A stretch of DNA of 39,339 bases from the NCBI RefSeq assembly GCF_025989185.1, contig NZ_JAPDNT010000037.1:1-39339 (forward strand). The letters are read 5' to 3'. The position numbers and the translations under genes were made by a program. Below the pieces are notes generated by a model. That model was not told the DNA's origin. It worked only from the letters and a program-made list of their open reading frames with translations, and made no database searches. Within the stretch, counting starts at the first letter, position 1; each line of letters starts with the position of its first letter. Below are positions 32,734-39,339 of this stretch, piece by piece. Source of the DNA: Limobrevibacterium gyesilva (GTDB lineage Bacteria; Pseudomonadota; Alphaproteobacteria; Acetobacterales; Acetobacteraceae).

Positions 32734-33327
32734 CGGCGACACGTCGAACACGCGGGAGGCATAGCGCACGGTCGGGCCGAAATTCCAGAAATGCTTCTGC
32801 GACAGGGTCGTGACCGTGTTCGCCCCCAGCCATTTGCCGGTGTTGATCACCGCGGTGGCGCGCAGCAGCCGCTCGTCGCGCGGGATCTCGAACGTCCAGG
32901 TCAGCAACTGGCGCACGCCCGGGGCCAGCATCAGCGGGTAGTCCTCCTCCGTGACCACATTGGTCACCGGCACCATCGCGCCGCCGGCGGTACTGACATG
33001 GCGGGAGGGCCGCACCTCGATGAACAGGTTGGACAGCTTCTGCTGCCGCATGCCCAGGTTCTGCAGCGCGATCTGCAGCTCGCCGACCAGCTCGCCGGAC
33101 CCGCCGACATCCAGCACCTGCAGATCGATGTCGAGCTGCACCCGGTTGCCCGTCCGCGTGCCGCGCAACGCCAGCCAGGCCATGATCGCCACCAGAATCA
33201 CGGCAATGCTCGACGCGATCTGCAGCACGTCTCTGAGGACGGGGAGCGTGTCCCCCAGGCCGGTCGGCGGCATTGCTTCCATCCAGGCTATCGCGGCACC
33301 AGGCGCGCGCCGGGCTGTCTCGAACAT
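32713..33327 (-). CDS. Hypothetical protein with one membrane anchor
   Basis: 204 residues from the ATG at 33327; later in-frame ATGs (MEAMPPTG) are possible starts. One membrane helix at about 35-55 (IASSIAVILVAIMAWLAL) is followed by a beta-rich soluble domain of about 145 residues (VQLDIDLQVLDVGGSGELVGELQIALQNLGMRQQKLSNLFIEVRP, LMLAPGVRQLLTWTFEIPRDERLLRATAVINTGKWLGANT, SQKHFWNFGPTVRYASRVFDVSP). The domain is not recognised. Tail overlaps the opposing gene by 21 bases. Confidence 0.65.
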   Translation of the reverse strand: MFETARRAPGAAIAWMEAMPPTGLGDTLPVLRDVLQIASSIAVILVAIMAWLALRGTRTGNRVQLDIDLQVLDVGGSGELVGELQIALQNLGMRQQKLSNLFIEVRPSRHVSTAGGAMVPVTNVVTEEDYPLMLAPGVRQLLTWTFEIPRDERLLRATAVINTGKWLGANTVTTLSQKHFWNFGPTVRYASRVFDVSPSPFRRF

Positions 33328-33365
33328 TTCGCACCCGCTGGCAACCTGCGGCCTGGGAACATCGG

Positions 33366-34313
33366 CTATCCGCCCGGCACCTCTTGCGCCCGCGCCACCG
33401 CCGCGCCGGCCCGCGCCAGCACCGGCGCCAGGGCCCGGTACTCGGCGGCGCGCGGCGTGTTCGGGCGCCATGCCAGGCCCAGCGTGCGCCAGGCGCCGGC
33501 GCCGGACAGCTCGCGCAGCGCGATGTCCGCACCCTCGGCGATGCCGGCCTCGACCGCCAGGCGCGGCAGCAGGGTCACGCCCAGCCCACCGGCCACCATC
33601 TGCACCAGCGTGTGCAGGCTGGTCGCGGCGAAGTCGTCCGTGGCGTCCCCGGGCATCTCGCCGCGCGCGAAGCCGCACGCGTCGAGCGCCTGATCGCGCA
33701 GGCAGTGGCCGTCTTCCAGCAGCAGCAGCCGTTCGCTGGCCAGGGCGGCGGCCGGCACCACCGGCAGCGCCGCGAGCGCATGCCCGGCGGGCAGAGCGGC
33801 CACGAAATCGTCGCGCACCACCGCCAGCGTATCCGACCCCGCACAGGCGCACGGCAGCGCCAGCAGCGCCACGTCGAGACTGCCGCCGCGCAACCGTTCC
33901 AGCAGCCGCTCCGTGGTGTCCTCGCGCAGGAACAGGCGCAGCCGGGGGAAGGCCGCGCGCAGCGCCGGCATCATGCGCGGCAGCAGGAACGGCCCGACGG
34001 TCGGGATCACGCCCAGCCGCAGCGGCCCGGCCATCGGCGCGCGCGCGGCGTCGGCCGTCTCCACCACCGCCGCCAGCGCCGACATGGCTGCGCGCGCCCG
34101 GCCGACCAGCTCCCGCCCGAGCGTGGTGAACACCACCCGCTTGCCGGCGTCGCGGTCGAGGATGCGCGCGTCGAGCTGGCGCTCCAGCGCCAGGATTCCC
34201 GCCGACAAAGTGGATTGCGTCACCGCGCAGGCCTCCGCGGCCCGGCCGAAATGCATGTGCTCGGCAAGCGCCAGCAGATAGCGAAGCTGCTGCGGGGTCG
34301 GGAGCGGAACCAT
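33366..34313 (-). CDS. oxyR: OxyR, peroxide-sensing LysR-type regulator
   Basis: 315 residues. The N-terminal winged helix-turn-helix (LAEHMHFGRAAEACAVTQSTLSAGILALERQL) is followed by a LysR substrate-binding domain. The two redox cysteines of OxyR are present with the right spacing: Cys204 in DGHCLRDQ and Cys213 in ACGF, nine apart as C199/C208 in E. coli. Hydrogen peroxide forms a disulfide that switches the protein into an activator. It is divergent from ahpC-ahpD with a 132-base control region between, the usual arrangement of an OxyR target. Confidence 0.94.
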   Translation of the reverse strand: MVPLPTPQQLRYLLALAEHMHFGRAAEACAVTQSTLSAGILALERQLDARILDRDAGKRVVFTTLGRELVGRARAAMSALAAVVETADAARAPMAGPLRLGVIPTVGPFLLPRMMPALRAAFPRLRLFLREDTTERLLERLRGGSLDVALLALPCACAGSDTLAVVRDDFVAALPAGHALAALPVVPAAALASERLLLLEDGHCLRDQALDACGFARGEMPGDATDDFAATSLHTLVQMVAGGLGVTLLPRLAVEAGIAEGADIALRELSGAGAWRTLGLAWRPNTPRAAEYRALAPVLARAGAAVARAQEVPGG

Positions 34314-34333
34314 CGACTGTCTCGATCAATCTG

Positions 34334-34349
34334 AATGAAATTATTCATT
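34334..34349. promoter_or_regulatory. Candidate OxyR operator
   Basis: AATGAAATTATTCATT is a palindrome (arms AATGAA/TTCATT, 4-base centre) lying 21 bases upstream of the oxyR start in the AT-rich divergent region and about 100 bases before ahpC. LysR-type proteins bind such AT-rich dyads next to their own gene. It is inferred from position and symmetry; the full OxyR ATAG-type pattern is not clear. Confidence 0.5.
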
Positions 34350-34445
34350 GGCATAAATGATGGTGCACTGCGATATCAATCACTGCGGCGGGCGCATGGC
34401 AGCACTCACCCACCTTCCTCCCGACAACCAGGAGACGACCCGGAC

Positions 34446-35000
34446 ATGCTTACGATTGGCGACACCTTCCCCAGCTTCAAGCTCACCGCCGTCAAAGGCG
34501 GCGCCGAGGGCCTCAAGCTCGATTCCGCCTTCACCGAGATCTCCAACGCCACCGATGCGGGCAAGTGGAAGCTCGTCTTCTTCTGGCCGAAGGACTTCAC
34601 CTTCGTCTGCCCGACCGAGATCGTGGCCTTCGCCAAGCTCGCCGGCGACTTCGCCGACCGCGACACCGTGGTCTACGGCGTGTCCACCGACAGTGAGTTC
34701 GTGCACCTGAACTGGCGCCTGCACCACGACGACCTGCGCAACCTGTCGATCCCGATGCTGGCCGACATCAAGCGCGAGCTGTCGACGGCGTGCGGCGTGC
34801 TGTCGAAGACCGAAGGCGTGGCCCTGCGCGCGACCTTCCTGGTCGATCCCGACGGCATCGTGCGCTTCGCCTCCGTCAACGACCTGTCGGTCGGCCGCAA
34901 CCCCGCCGAGGTGCTGCGCGTGCTGGACGCGCTGCAGAGCGACGAGCTGTGCCCGTGCAACTGGAACAAGGGCGAAGAGTTCCTGCGCCCCGCCGCCTGA
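34446..35000 (+). CDS. ahpC: Alkyl hydroperoxide reductase AhpC (AhpD-dependent type)
   Basis: 184 residues. 2-Cys peroxiredoxin: peroxidatic Cys55 in KDFTFVCPTEIVAF and a C-terminal CPC (Cys169, Cys171) in SDELCPCNWNKGEEF. The additional cysteine pair near the C-terminus is the form found in the Mycobacterium AhpC that pairs with AhpD. It reduces hydrogen peroxide, alkyl hydroperoxides and probably peroxynitrite. The ATG at 34446 gives MLTIGDTFPSFKLTAV; the frame is open further upstream. ahpD follows after 51 bases, and OxyR is divergent. Confidence 0.96.
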   Translation: MLTIGDTFPSFKLTAVKGGAEGLKLDSAFTEISNATDAGKWKLVFFWPKDFTFVCPTEIVAFAKLAGDFADRDTVVYGVSTDSEFVHLNWRLHHDDLRNLSIPMLADIKRELSTACGVLSKTEGVALRATFLVDPDGIVRFASVNDLSVGRNPAEVLRVLDALQSDELCPCNWNKGEEFLRPAA

Positions 35001-35007
35001 CGACGAA

Positions 35008-35033
35008 GGCCGGCCCCGGCGACGGGGCCGGCC
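35008..35033 (+). terminator. Intercistronic hairpin between ahpC and ahpD
   Basis: Arms GGCCGGCCCCG (35008-35018) and CGGGGCCGGCC (35023-35033) pair perfectly over 11 bp with loop GCGA. CTTTC follows, then AAGGAG before ahpD. It may partly terminate or stabilise the ahpC message so that more AhpC than AhpD is made. Confidence 0.6.
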
Positions 35034-35051
35034 GCTTTCAAGGAGATCCCG

Positions 35052-35594
35052 ATGTCCATCGAGACCCTGAAGACCCGCCTGCCCGACTACGCCAAGGACC
35101 TGAAGCTGAACCTGGGCTCGCTGGCCACGGAGCCGGCCCTCAGCACCCAGCAGCGCGCCGGCGTGTTCGTCGCCAGCGCGCTTGCGTCCCGCAACGCCGA
35201 GGTGACCCGCGCGATCGTGGCCGAGTTCGCGCCGCAGCTCAGTGCCGAAGCGCTGGCCGCGGCCAAGGCCGCCGCCGCGATCATGGGCATGAACAACGTC
35301 TATTACCGCTTCACCCACATGGTGGGCGGCGACTACCCGAACATGCCGGCCCGCCTGCGCATGAGCGTGATGGCGCGGCCTGGCGTGGAAAAGGCCGATT
35401 TCGAGCTGTGGTCGCTGGCCGTCTCGGCCGTGAACGGCTGCGGCATGTGCATGGAAAGCCACGAGAAGGTCGTCCGCAACGCCGGCCTCACCCAGGAGCA
35501 GGTGCAGGCGGCCGTGCGCATCGCCGCGGTGGTGCACGCCGTGGCCGCGACACTGGACGGCGAGGCCGCGCTGGAAACCGCGCAGTCTGCCTGA
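35052..35594 (+). CDS. ahpD: Alkyl hydroperoxidase AhpD
   Basis: 180 residues. Carboxymuconolactone decarboxylase-like helical fold. The active-site motif [12 protein letters not shown] gives Cys130, Cys133 and His137; Glu118 in ADFELW is also present. These positions have the same numbers as in the Mycobacterium tuberculosis AhpD, which shuttles electrons from lipoamide enzymes to AhpC. The histidine at position 132 there is Met here. AAGGAG precedes the start by seven bases. It lies after ahpC and its intercistronic hairpin. Confidence 0.95.
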   Translation: MSIETLKTRLPDYAKDLKLNLGSLATEPALSTQQRAGVFVASALASRNAEVTRAIVAEFAPQLSAEALAAAKAAAAIMGMNNVYYRFTHMVGGDYPNMPARLRMSVMARPGVEKADFELWSLAVSAVNGCGMCMESHEKVVRNAGLTQEQVQAAVRIAAVVHAVAATLDGEAALETAQSA

Positions 35595-35622
35595 CACGGC
35601 GGCGTGCCCCTGTGAAGCGACA

Positions 35623-35660
35623 AGGCGGCGCGGCCGGTCAGCTACCCGGCCGCGCCGCCT
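35623..35660. terminator. Perfect 15-bp hairpin between convergent genes
   Basis: Arms 35623-35637 (AGGCGGCGCGGCCGG) and 35646-35660 (CCGGCCGCGCCGCCT) enclose an 8-base loop that includes the stop codon of the minus-strand gene. No T-run is present. The position suits a two-way transcript end for ahpD and the facing gene. Confidence 0.6.
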
Positions 35661-35967
35661 GCGCCGCGCAGGACAGCCGGATCACGCTGCCTTCTGCCGC
35701 GACCAGAAGCTGGGCCGGCGCGCGGCCGCATTTGAAGGCGACGTGCAGCCGCTTCGCCAGGCCGTAGGCGGGGTCGCCGCAGATCCCGTTGGTCACCGAG
35801 ATCAGGCAGGACTCGCGCTCGTCGCATTGCTGCTCCACCGCCAGCGTGGCGTCGCACAGGCGGCCACGCGCCGCATCGCCGTAGACCGCGTCGAGAATCC
35901 TGATCTGGCCCGCCGGCACCGCCAGCTGGGCGGCCATCAGGGCAGCCAGCACCCACTCCGCGCCCAT
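35638..35967 (-). CDS. Small secreted Cys-rich protein resembling SUEL-type lectin domains
   Basis: 109 residues from the ATG at 35967, giving a signal peptide (MGAEWVLAALMAAQLAVPAGQ). The mature part (IRILDAVYGDAARGRLCDATLAVEQQCDERESCLISVTNGICGDPAYGLAKRLHVAFKCG, then IRLSC) has six cysteines. The order C-x-I-x-V-x-N, GDP, K-L-x-V-x-x-x-C is like galactose/rhamnose-binding (SUEL) lectin modules, where C-x-V-x-A-N and G-D-P-C occur. The resemblance is by eye and uncertain. The frame stays open upstream to 36351, but that part overlaps the S10 gene and is not protein-like. Confidence 0.6.
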   Translation of the reverse strand: MGAEWVLAALMAAQLAVPAGQIRILDAVYGDAARGRLCDATLAVEQQCDERESCLISVTNGICGDPAYGLAKRLHVAFKCGRAPAQLLVAAEGSVIRLSCAAQAARPGS

Positions 35968-36103
35968 TCGCGTCTCCCGCCATGCCTGCGCCACCGCCTC
36001 AGGATATCGTGATGCCGCGGCGCTCACCGCATGGAAATACATCACTGAATTGCGCCACCGCGGTTGCGGTATCCTCGCCGGCCCATTCCCTCCGGAGAGC
36101 GCC

Positions 36104-37609
36104 ATGTTCCCGCGCCGAATCCCGATCCAGCTGCTGCCGCTTCTCGCCGCCTGCCTGCTGGCGGGCGGTGCGCGCGCCCAGGCGCCGCCCCCGCAGCCGG
36201 CCTCTGCCGCCGCGCCAGCAACCGCCGCCCGCCTGCCACCGGACGCCACCACCCGGCACACGCTGGACCTGCCGGACCGCACCCTGCGCTTCACCGCCAC
36301 CGCCGGCAGCGTCACGCTGGCCACGGCGCAGGGCACGCCGCAGGCGGCCATTGCCTATATCGCCTATCAGCTCGAAGGCGCCGACCCGCAGACGCGCCCG
36401 GTGACATTCGCCATCAACGGCGGGCCCGGCGCGGCTTCGACATGGCTGCATCTGGGCCTGCTCGGGCCGTGGCGGATGAAGATGGATGCGCAAGCCGCCG
36501 CCCCTTCGGCGCCGGCCGTCGCCGAGCCGAACGCCCTCACCTGGCTCGACTTCACCGACCTCGTGTTCATCGATCCCGTCGGCACCGGCTACAGCCGCTT
36601 CCTCGCCGGCGGCGAGGACGTGCGCAAGCGGCTGTGGTCGATCCGCGGCGACATCGACAGCCTGGCCGAAACCATCCGCCGCTGGCTTGACCAGAACCGC
36701 CGCCTGGCCTCGCCGAAATTCCTCGTCGGCGAAAGCTACAGCGGCTTCCGCGGGCCGCGCCTCGTGCGCGCCCTGTCCAGCGCCCAGGGCGTGGGCATCA
36801 GCGGCCTCGTGCTGGTCTCGCCGGTGCTGGATTTCGGCGGCCGCAGCACCGCCTTCGACCCGGTTGCCTGGGCCACATACCTGCCGACCATGGCCGCCGC
36901 GATGCGCGCGAAGCAGGGTCCCGTCACCCGCGAGTCGCTCGCCGATGTCGAGGCCTATGCCGCCAGCGACTACCTGGTCGATCTCGTCCGCGGCGAACGC
37001 GACCCGGCCGCGATCGAACGCCGCGTCGCCCGCGTCGCCGCGCTGACCGGCCTCGACCCCGAACTCGTGCGCCGTCGCCACAGCCACGTGACGAGCTACG
37101 AGTTCCTGCGCGAGCGCAACCGCGACACCGAGCGCGTCGGCAGCTCCTACGACGCCACCGTGACGATGCCGAACCCGTTTCCGTTGTCGGTCGAGAGCAC
37201 GTATCCCGAACCGACAACGGACGCGCTCGCCGCCCCCTTCACCAGCGCCATGCTGGATATCTATGCGCGCCGGCTGAACTGGCAGCCGGACGGGCAGTAC
37301 GAGCTCGCCAACGGCACGGCCAACCGGCAATGGGACTGGGGCGCCGGCCGCGTCCGGCCCGAAGCCGTCAGCGCCCTGCGCACCGCGCTGGCCCTGGACC
37401 CGCGGCTGCACGTGCTGGTCGCGCACGGCCTGTTCGACCTGACGGCGCCGTATTTCGCCACCAAGATGCTGCTCGACCAGATCCCCCTCTCGACCGGCGC
37501 CGACCGCATCCAGTTCGTCGTCTACCCCGGCGGGCACATGTTCTATTCCCGCGACGACTCCCGCGCGGCCTTCCGCGGCGCGGCCGCGCCGCTCTACGCC
37601 CCCCGATAA
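36104..37609 (+). CDS. Secreted S10 family serine carboxypeptidase
   Basis: 501 residues. A signal peptide (MFPRRIPIQLLPLLAACLLAGGARAQ) is followed by an alpha/beta-hydrolase peptidase. Motifs: oxyanion region INGGPGAASTWLH (about 105-116), catalytic Ser211 in VGESYSGFRG, Asp445 in AHGLFDLTAP and His478 in PGGHMFYSRDDSR. Length and layout fit bacterial S10 peptidases, which act outside the cytoplasm at low pH and take amino acids off C-termini. CGGAGAG precedes the ATG. It ends 14 bases before the ABC transporter gene, so the two may be co-transcribed. Confidence 0.92.
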   Translation: MFPRRIPIQLLPLLAACLLAGGARAQAPPPQPASAAAPATAARLPPDATTRHTLDLPDRTLRFTATAGSVTLATAQGTPQAAIAYIAYQLEGADPQTRPVTFAINGGPGAASTWLHLGLLGPWRMKMDAQAAAPSAPAVAEPNALTWLDFTDLVFIDPVGTGYSRFLAGGEDVRKRLWSIRGDIDSLAETIRRWLDQNRRLASPKFLVGESYSGFRGPRLVRALSSAQGVGISGLVLVSPVLDFGGRSTAFDPVAWATYLPTMAAAMRAKQGPVTRESLADVEAYAASDYLVDLVRGERDPAAIERRVARVAALTGLDPELVRRRHSHVTSYEFLRERNRDTERVGSSYDATVTMPNPFPLSVESTYPEPTTDALAAPFTSAMLDIYARRLNWQPDGQYELANGTANRQWDWGAGRVRPEAVSALRTALALDPRLHVLVAHGLFDLTAPYFATKMLLDQIPLSTGADRIQFVVYPGGHMFYSRDDSRAAFRGAAAPLYAPR

Positions 37610-37623
37610 GGAACCCCCCATCC

Positions 37624-39339
37624 ATGCGCGGCCTTGGCCCCTTCCTGCGCGATGCCTGGCGGCTCGCTTTGCCCTATTTCAAATCCGAGGAGCGCTGGTC
37701 CGCCCGCATCCTGCTGGCGGCGATCGTCACCATGAGCCTGGCGCTGGTCGGCATGAGCGTGGTGCTCAGCTACTGGAACCGCGCCTTCTACGACGCGCTC
37801 CAGCAGAAGGACTGGCACAGCTTCATCGACCTGCTGCTGTTCTACAAGCGTACCGAAAGCGGCATCATGCCGGGCTTCTGCGGCATCGCCGCCGTCTACA
37901 TCCTGGTCGCCGTCTACCGCACCTACCTCAACCAGTGGCTGCGCATCCGCTGGCGTCGCTGGCTGACCGAGCGGCTGATGCACGAATGGCTCTCCGACCG
38001 CGCCTACTGGCGCATGTCGCTGGCCGCCGACGCCGGCAACGGCTACGGCACCGACAACCCGGACCAGCGCATCGCCGACGACCTCAGGAACTTCACCACC
38101 GACACGCTCTCCCTCAGCCTTGGCCTGCTGTCGAGCATCGTCACGCTGTGCAGCTTCGTGACCATTCTGTGGACGCTGTCCGGGCCGATCGAGCTGCTGG
38201 GCCTCACGATTCCCGGCTACATGGTGTGGGTGGCGCTGCTGTATGCCGCCCTTGGCTCCGCCCTCACGCATCTGGTGGGCCGGCCGCTGGCGGCGCTGAA
38301 CTTCCGCCAGCAGCGGGTGGAAGCGGATTTCCGCTTCGGCCTCGCGCGCATGCGCGAGAACCTGGAAGGCATCGCGCTCTACGCCGGCGAGGCCGAGGAA
38401 CGCCACACGGCGTCGCAACGCTTCCGCGCGGTCATCGCCAATTTCCACCAGATCATGGATCGCACCAAGCTGGTCAACGGCCTGGTGGCGGGCTTCGACC
38501 AAGTCGCGGTGATCTTCCCGATCGTGGTCGCCGCCCCGCGCTACTTCGCCGGCGAGATCGCACTGGGCGGGCTGATGCAGACCACCGGGTCGTTCCGCAG
38601 CGTCGAGGGCGCGTTGGCGTGGTTCGTGCACGCATACACGTCGCTGGCGGATTGGCGGGCCACCGTCGAGCGTCTGTCCGCCTTCAGCGCCGCCATCGCC
38701 GCCGCCCGCGCCGCGTCCCCCGGCGTTCAGGTCGTCGAATCCGCAGGCCCCGGCTACGAATTGCGCGACGTGGCGCTGCACCTGCCGGACGGACGGCCGC
38801 TGTTGCAGGGCCAGGATCTGGCCTTCGCCGCCGGCCAGTCGGTGGCGATCGGCGGCCGCTCGGGCCTGGGCAAGTCCACGCTGTTCCGGGCACTGGCCGG
38901 CATCTGGCCGTTCGGCACCGGGCAGGTGCGCCGCCCCGCCGCCACCTCGCTGTTCCTGCCGCAGCGGCCCTATATCCCGCTCGGCACGCTGCGCCGCGCC
39001 GTCACCTATCCCGGCCCGATCGACGCGCACCCGGACGAAGTGGTGCGCGAGGCCCTGCACGCCGCCGGGCTCGGCCATCTCGAAGCCAGGCTGGACCAGG
39101 AGGAGCCGTGGGCACAGCGCCTGTCAGGCGGCGAGCAGCAACGCCTCGCGGTCGCCCGCGCGCTGCTGGCCGCCCCCGACTGGCTGTTCCTTGACGAAGC
39201 CACGGCCAGCCTCGATCCGGACTCCGAAGCCGAGATCTACACCCTGCTGCGCGACCGCCTGCCGCACACCACCATCGTCTCGATCGCGCACCGCCCGACC
39301 GTCGCCGCCTTCCACGCGCGGCGCATCGTGCTCGGCGCC
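37624..39339 (+). CDS. SbmA/BacA-type ABC transporter (permease-ATPase fusion), cut by window edge
   Basis: The first 572 residues are in view with no stop. The membrane domain (about 20-290) carries SbmA/BacA-like sequence: SYWNRAFYDALQQKDW, YRTYLNQWLRIRWRRWLTERLMHEWLSDRAYW, NPDQRIADDLRNF, NFRQQRVEADFRFGLARMRENLEGIALYAGE. The ATPase domain has Walker A GGRSGLGKST (410-419), LSGGEQQR (500-507) and Walker B WLFLDEA (520-526). These half-transporters move peptides or cobalamin-like compounds, as YddA, BacA and the mycobacterial Rv1819c do. Only a short C-terminal tail is missing. It follows the S10 peptidase by 14 bases. Confidence 0.92.
   Translation, partial: MRGLGPFLRDAWRLALPYFKSEERWSARILLAAIVTMSLALVGMSVVLSYWNRAFYDALQQKDWHSFIDLLLFYKRTESGIMPGFCGIAAVYILVAVYRTYLNQWLRIRWRRWLTERLMHEWLSDRAYWRMSLAADAGNGYGTDNPDQRIADDLRNFTTDTLSLSLGLLSSIVTLCSFVTILWTLSGPIELLGLTIPGYMVWVALLYAALGSALTHLVGRPLAALNFRQQRVEADFRFGLARMRENLEGIALYAGEAEERHTASQRFRAVIANFHQIMDRTKLVNGLVAGFDQVAVIFPIVVAAPRYFAGEIALGGLMQTTGSFRSVEGALAWFVHAYTSLADWRATVERLSAFSAAIAAARAASPGVQVVESAGPGYELRDVALHLPDGRPLLQGQDLAFAAGQSVAIGGRSGLGKSTLFRALAGIWPFGTGQVRRPAATSLFLPQRPYIPLGTLRRAVTYPGPIDAHPDEVVREALHAAGLGHLEARLDQEEPWAQRLSGGEQQRLAVARALLAAPDWLFLDEATASLDPDSEAEIYTLLRDRLPHTTIVSIAHRPTVAAFHARRIVLGA

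Noticed and set aside
35968-36351. Longer secreted lectin-like protein starting at 36351
   Set aside because: The extra part overlaps the start of the S10 gene in antisense and has no signal peptide; the ATG at 35967 gives a clean leader.

Overview
The window is a stretch of high-GC chromosome from an alphaproteobacterium, most likely Acetobacteraceae or a close relative (Rhodospirillales sensu lato). This placement is inferred from the tol-pal/ruv arrangement, the zapA-6S RNA-5-FCL order, the glcDEF cluster, the single-cysteine L36 and protein wording; no rRNA marker is present. The content is mostly chromosomal housekeeping. There are no tRNA or rRNA genes, CRISPR arrays, transposases or phage genes, and no gene-free gap exceeds 300 bases.

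Region 1 (1-8574, all minus strand) is one long cell-envelope and DNA-repair block, in transcription order yebC, ruvC, ruvA, ruvB, ybgC, tolQ, tolR, tolA, tolB, pal, and ybgF/cpoB cut by the window edge. The ruv genes and ybgC are coupled by 4-base stop/start overlaps. TolA has a polyproline/proline-rich linker with 17 prolines in a row instead of the usual Ala/Lys/Glu helix. A 249-bp inverted repeat (8604-8852) with two 111-base arms that each carry their own hairpins fills the gap behind yebC.

Region 2 (8864-14571) holds a YmdB-type phosphodiesterase, an unrecognised protein, 5-formyl-THF cyclo-ligase, a 6S RNA, zapA, a small coiled-coil protein, a small orphan, a class I fructose-bisphosphate aldolase, a ThiE-like protein and an orphan in an AT-richer patch.

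Region 3 (14665-22108) starts with a lipoprotein. It then has a complete elongation factor P system (epmA divergent from epmB, followed by efp), an inositol-phosphatase family enzyme, and three coupled genes: a secreted proline-rich OmpA-like protein, a MotA/TolQ/ExbB-type channel protein and a MotB-like coiled-coil/OmpA protein. The last three look like an ion-driven envelope motor of unknown role and are the best candidate here for an undescribed system.

Region 4 (22162-25889) is a visibly less GC-rich island of three genes: a TPR plus glycosyltransferase protein whose 5' end looks frameshifted, a GSCFA protein and an SGNH-like protein. They probably make or modify a surface glycan.

Region 5 (25905-39339) contains a TPR protein, glycolate oxidase glcDEF, ribosomal protein L36, a methyltransferase-like protein, a cupin, two membrane proteins and a peroxide-defence locus (oxyR divergent from ahpC-ahpD). 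It ends with a small secreted protein resembling SUEL-type lectin domains, a secreted S10 serine carboxypeptidase, and an SbmA/BacA-type ABC transporter cut by the right edge.
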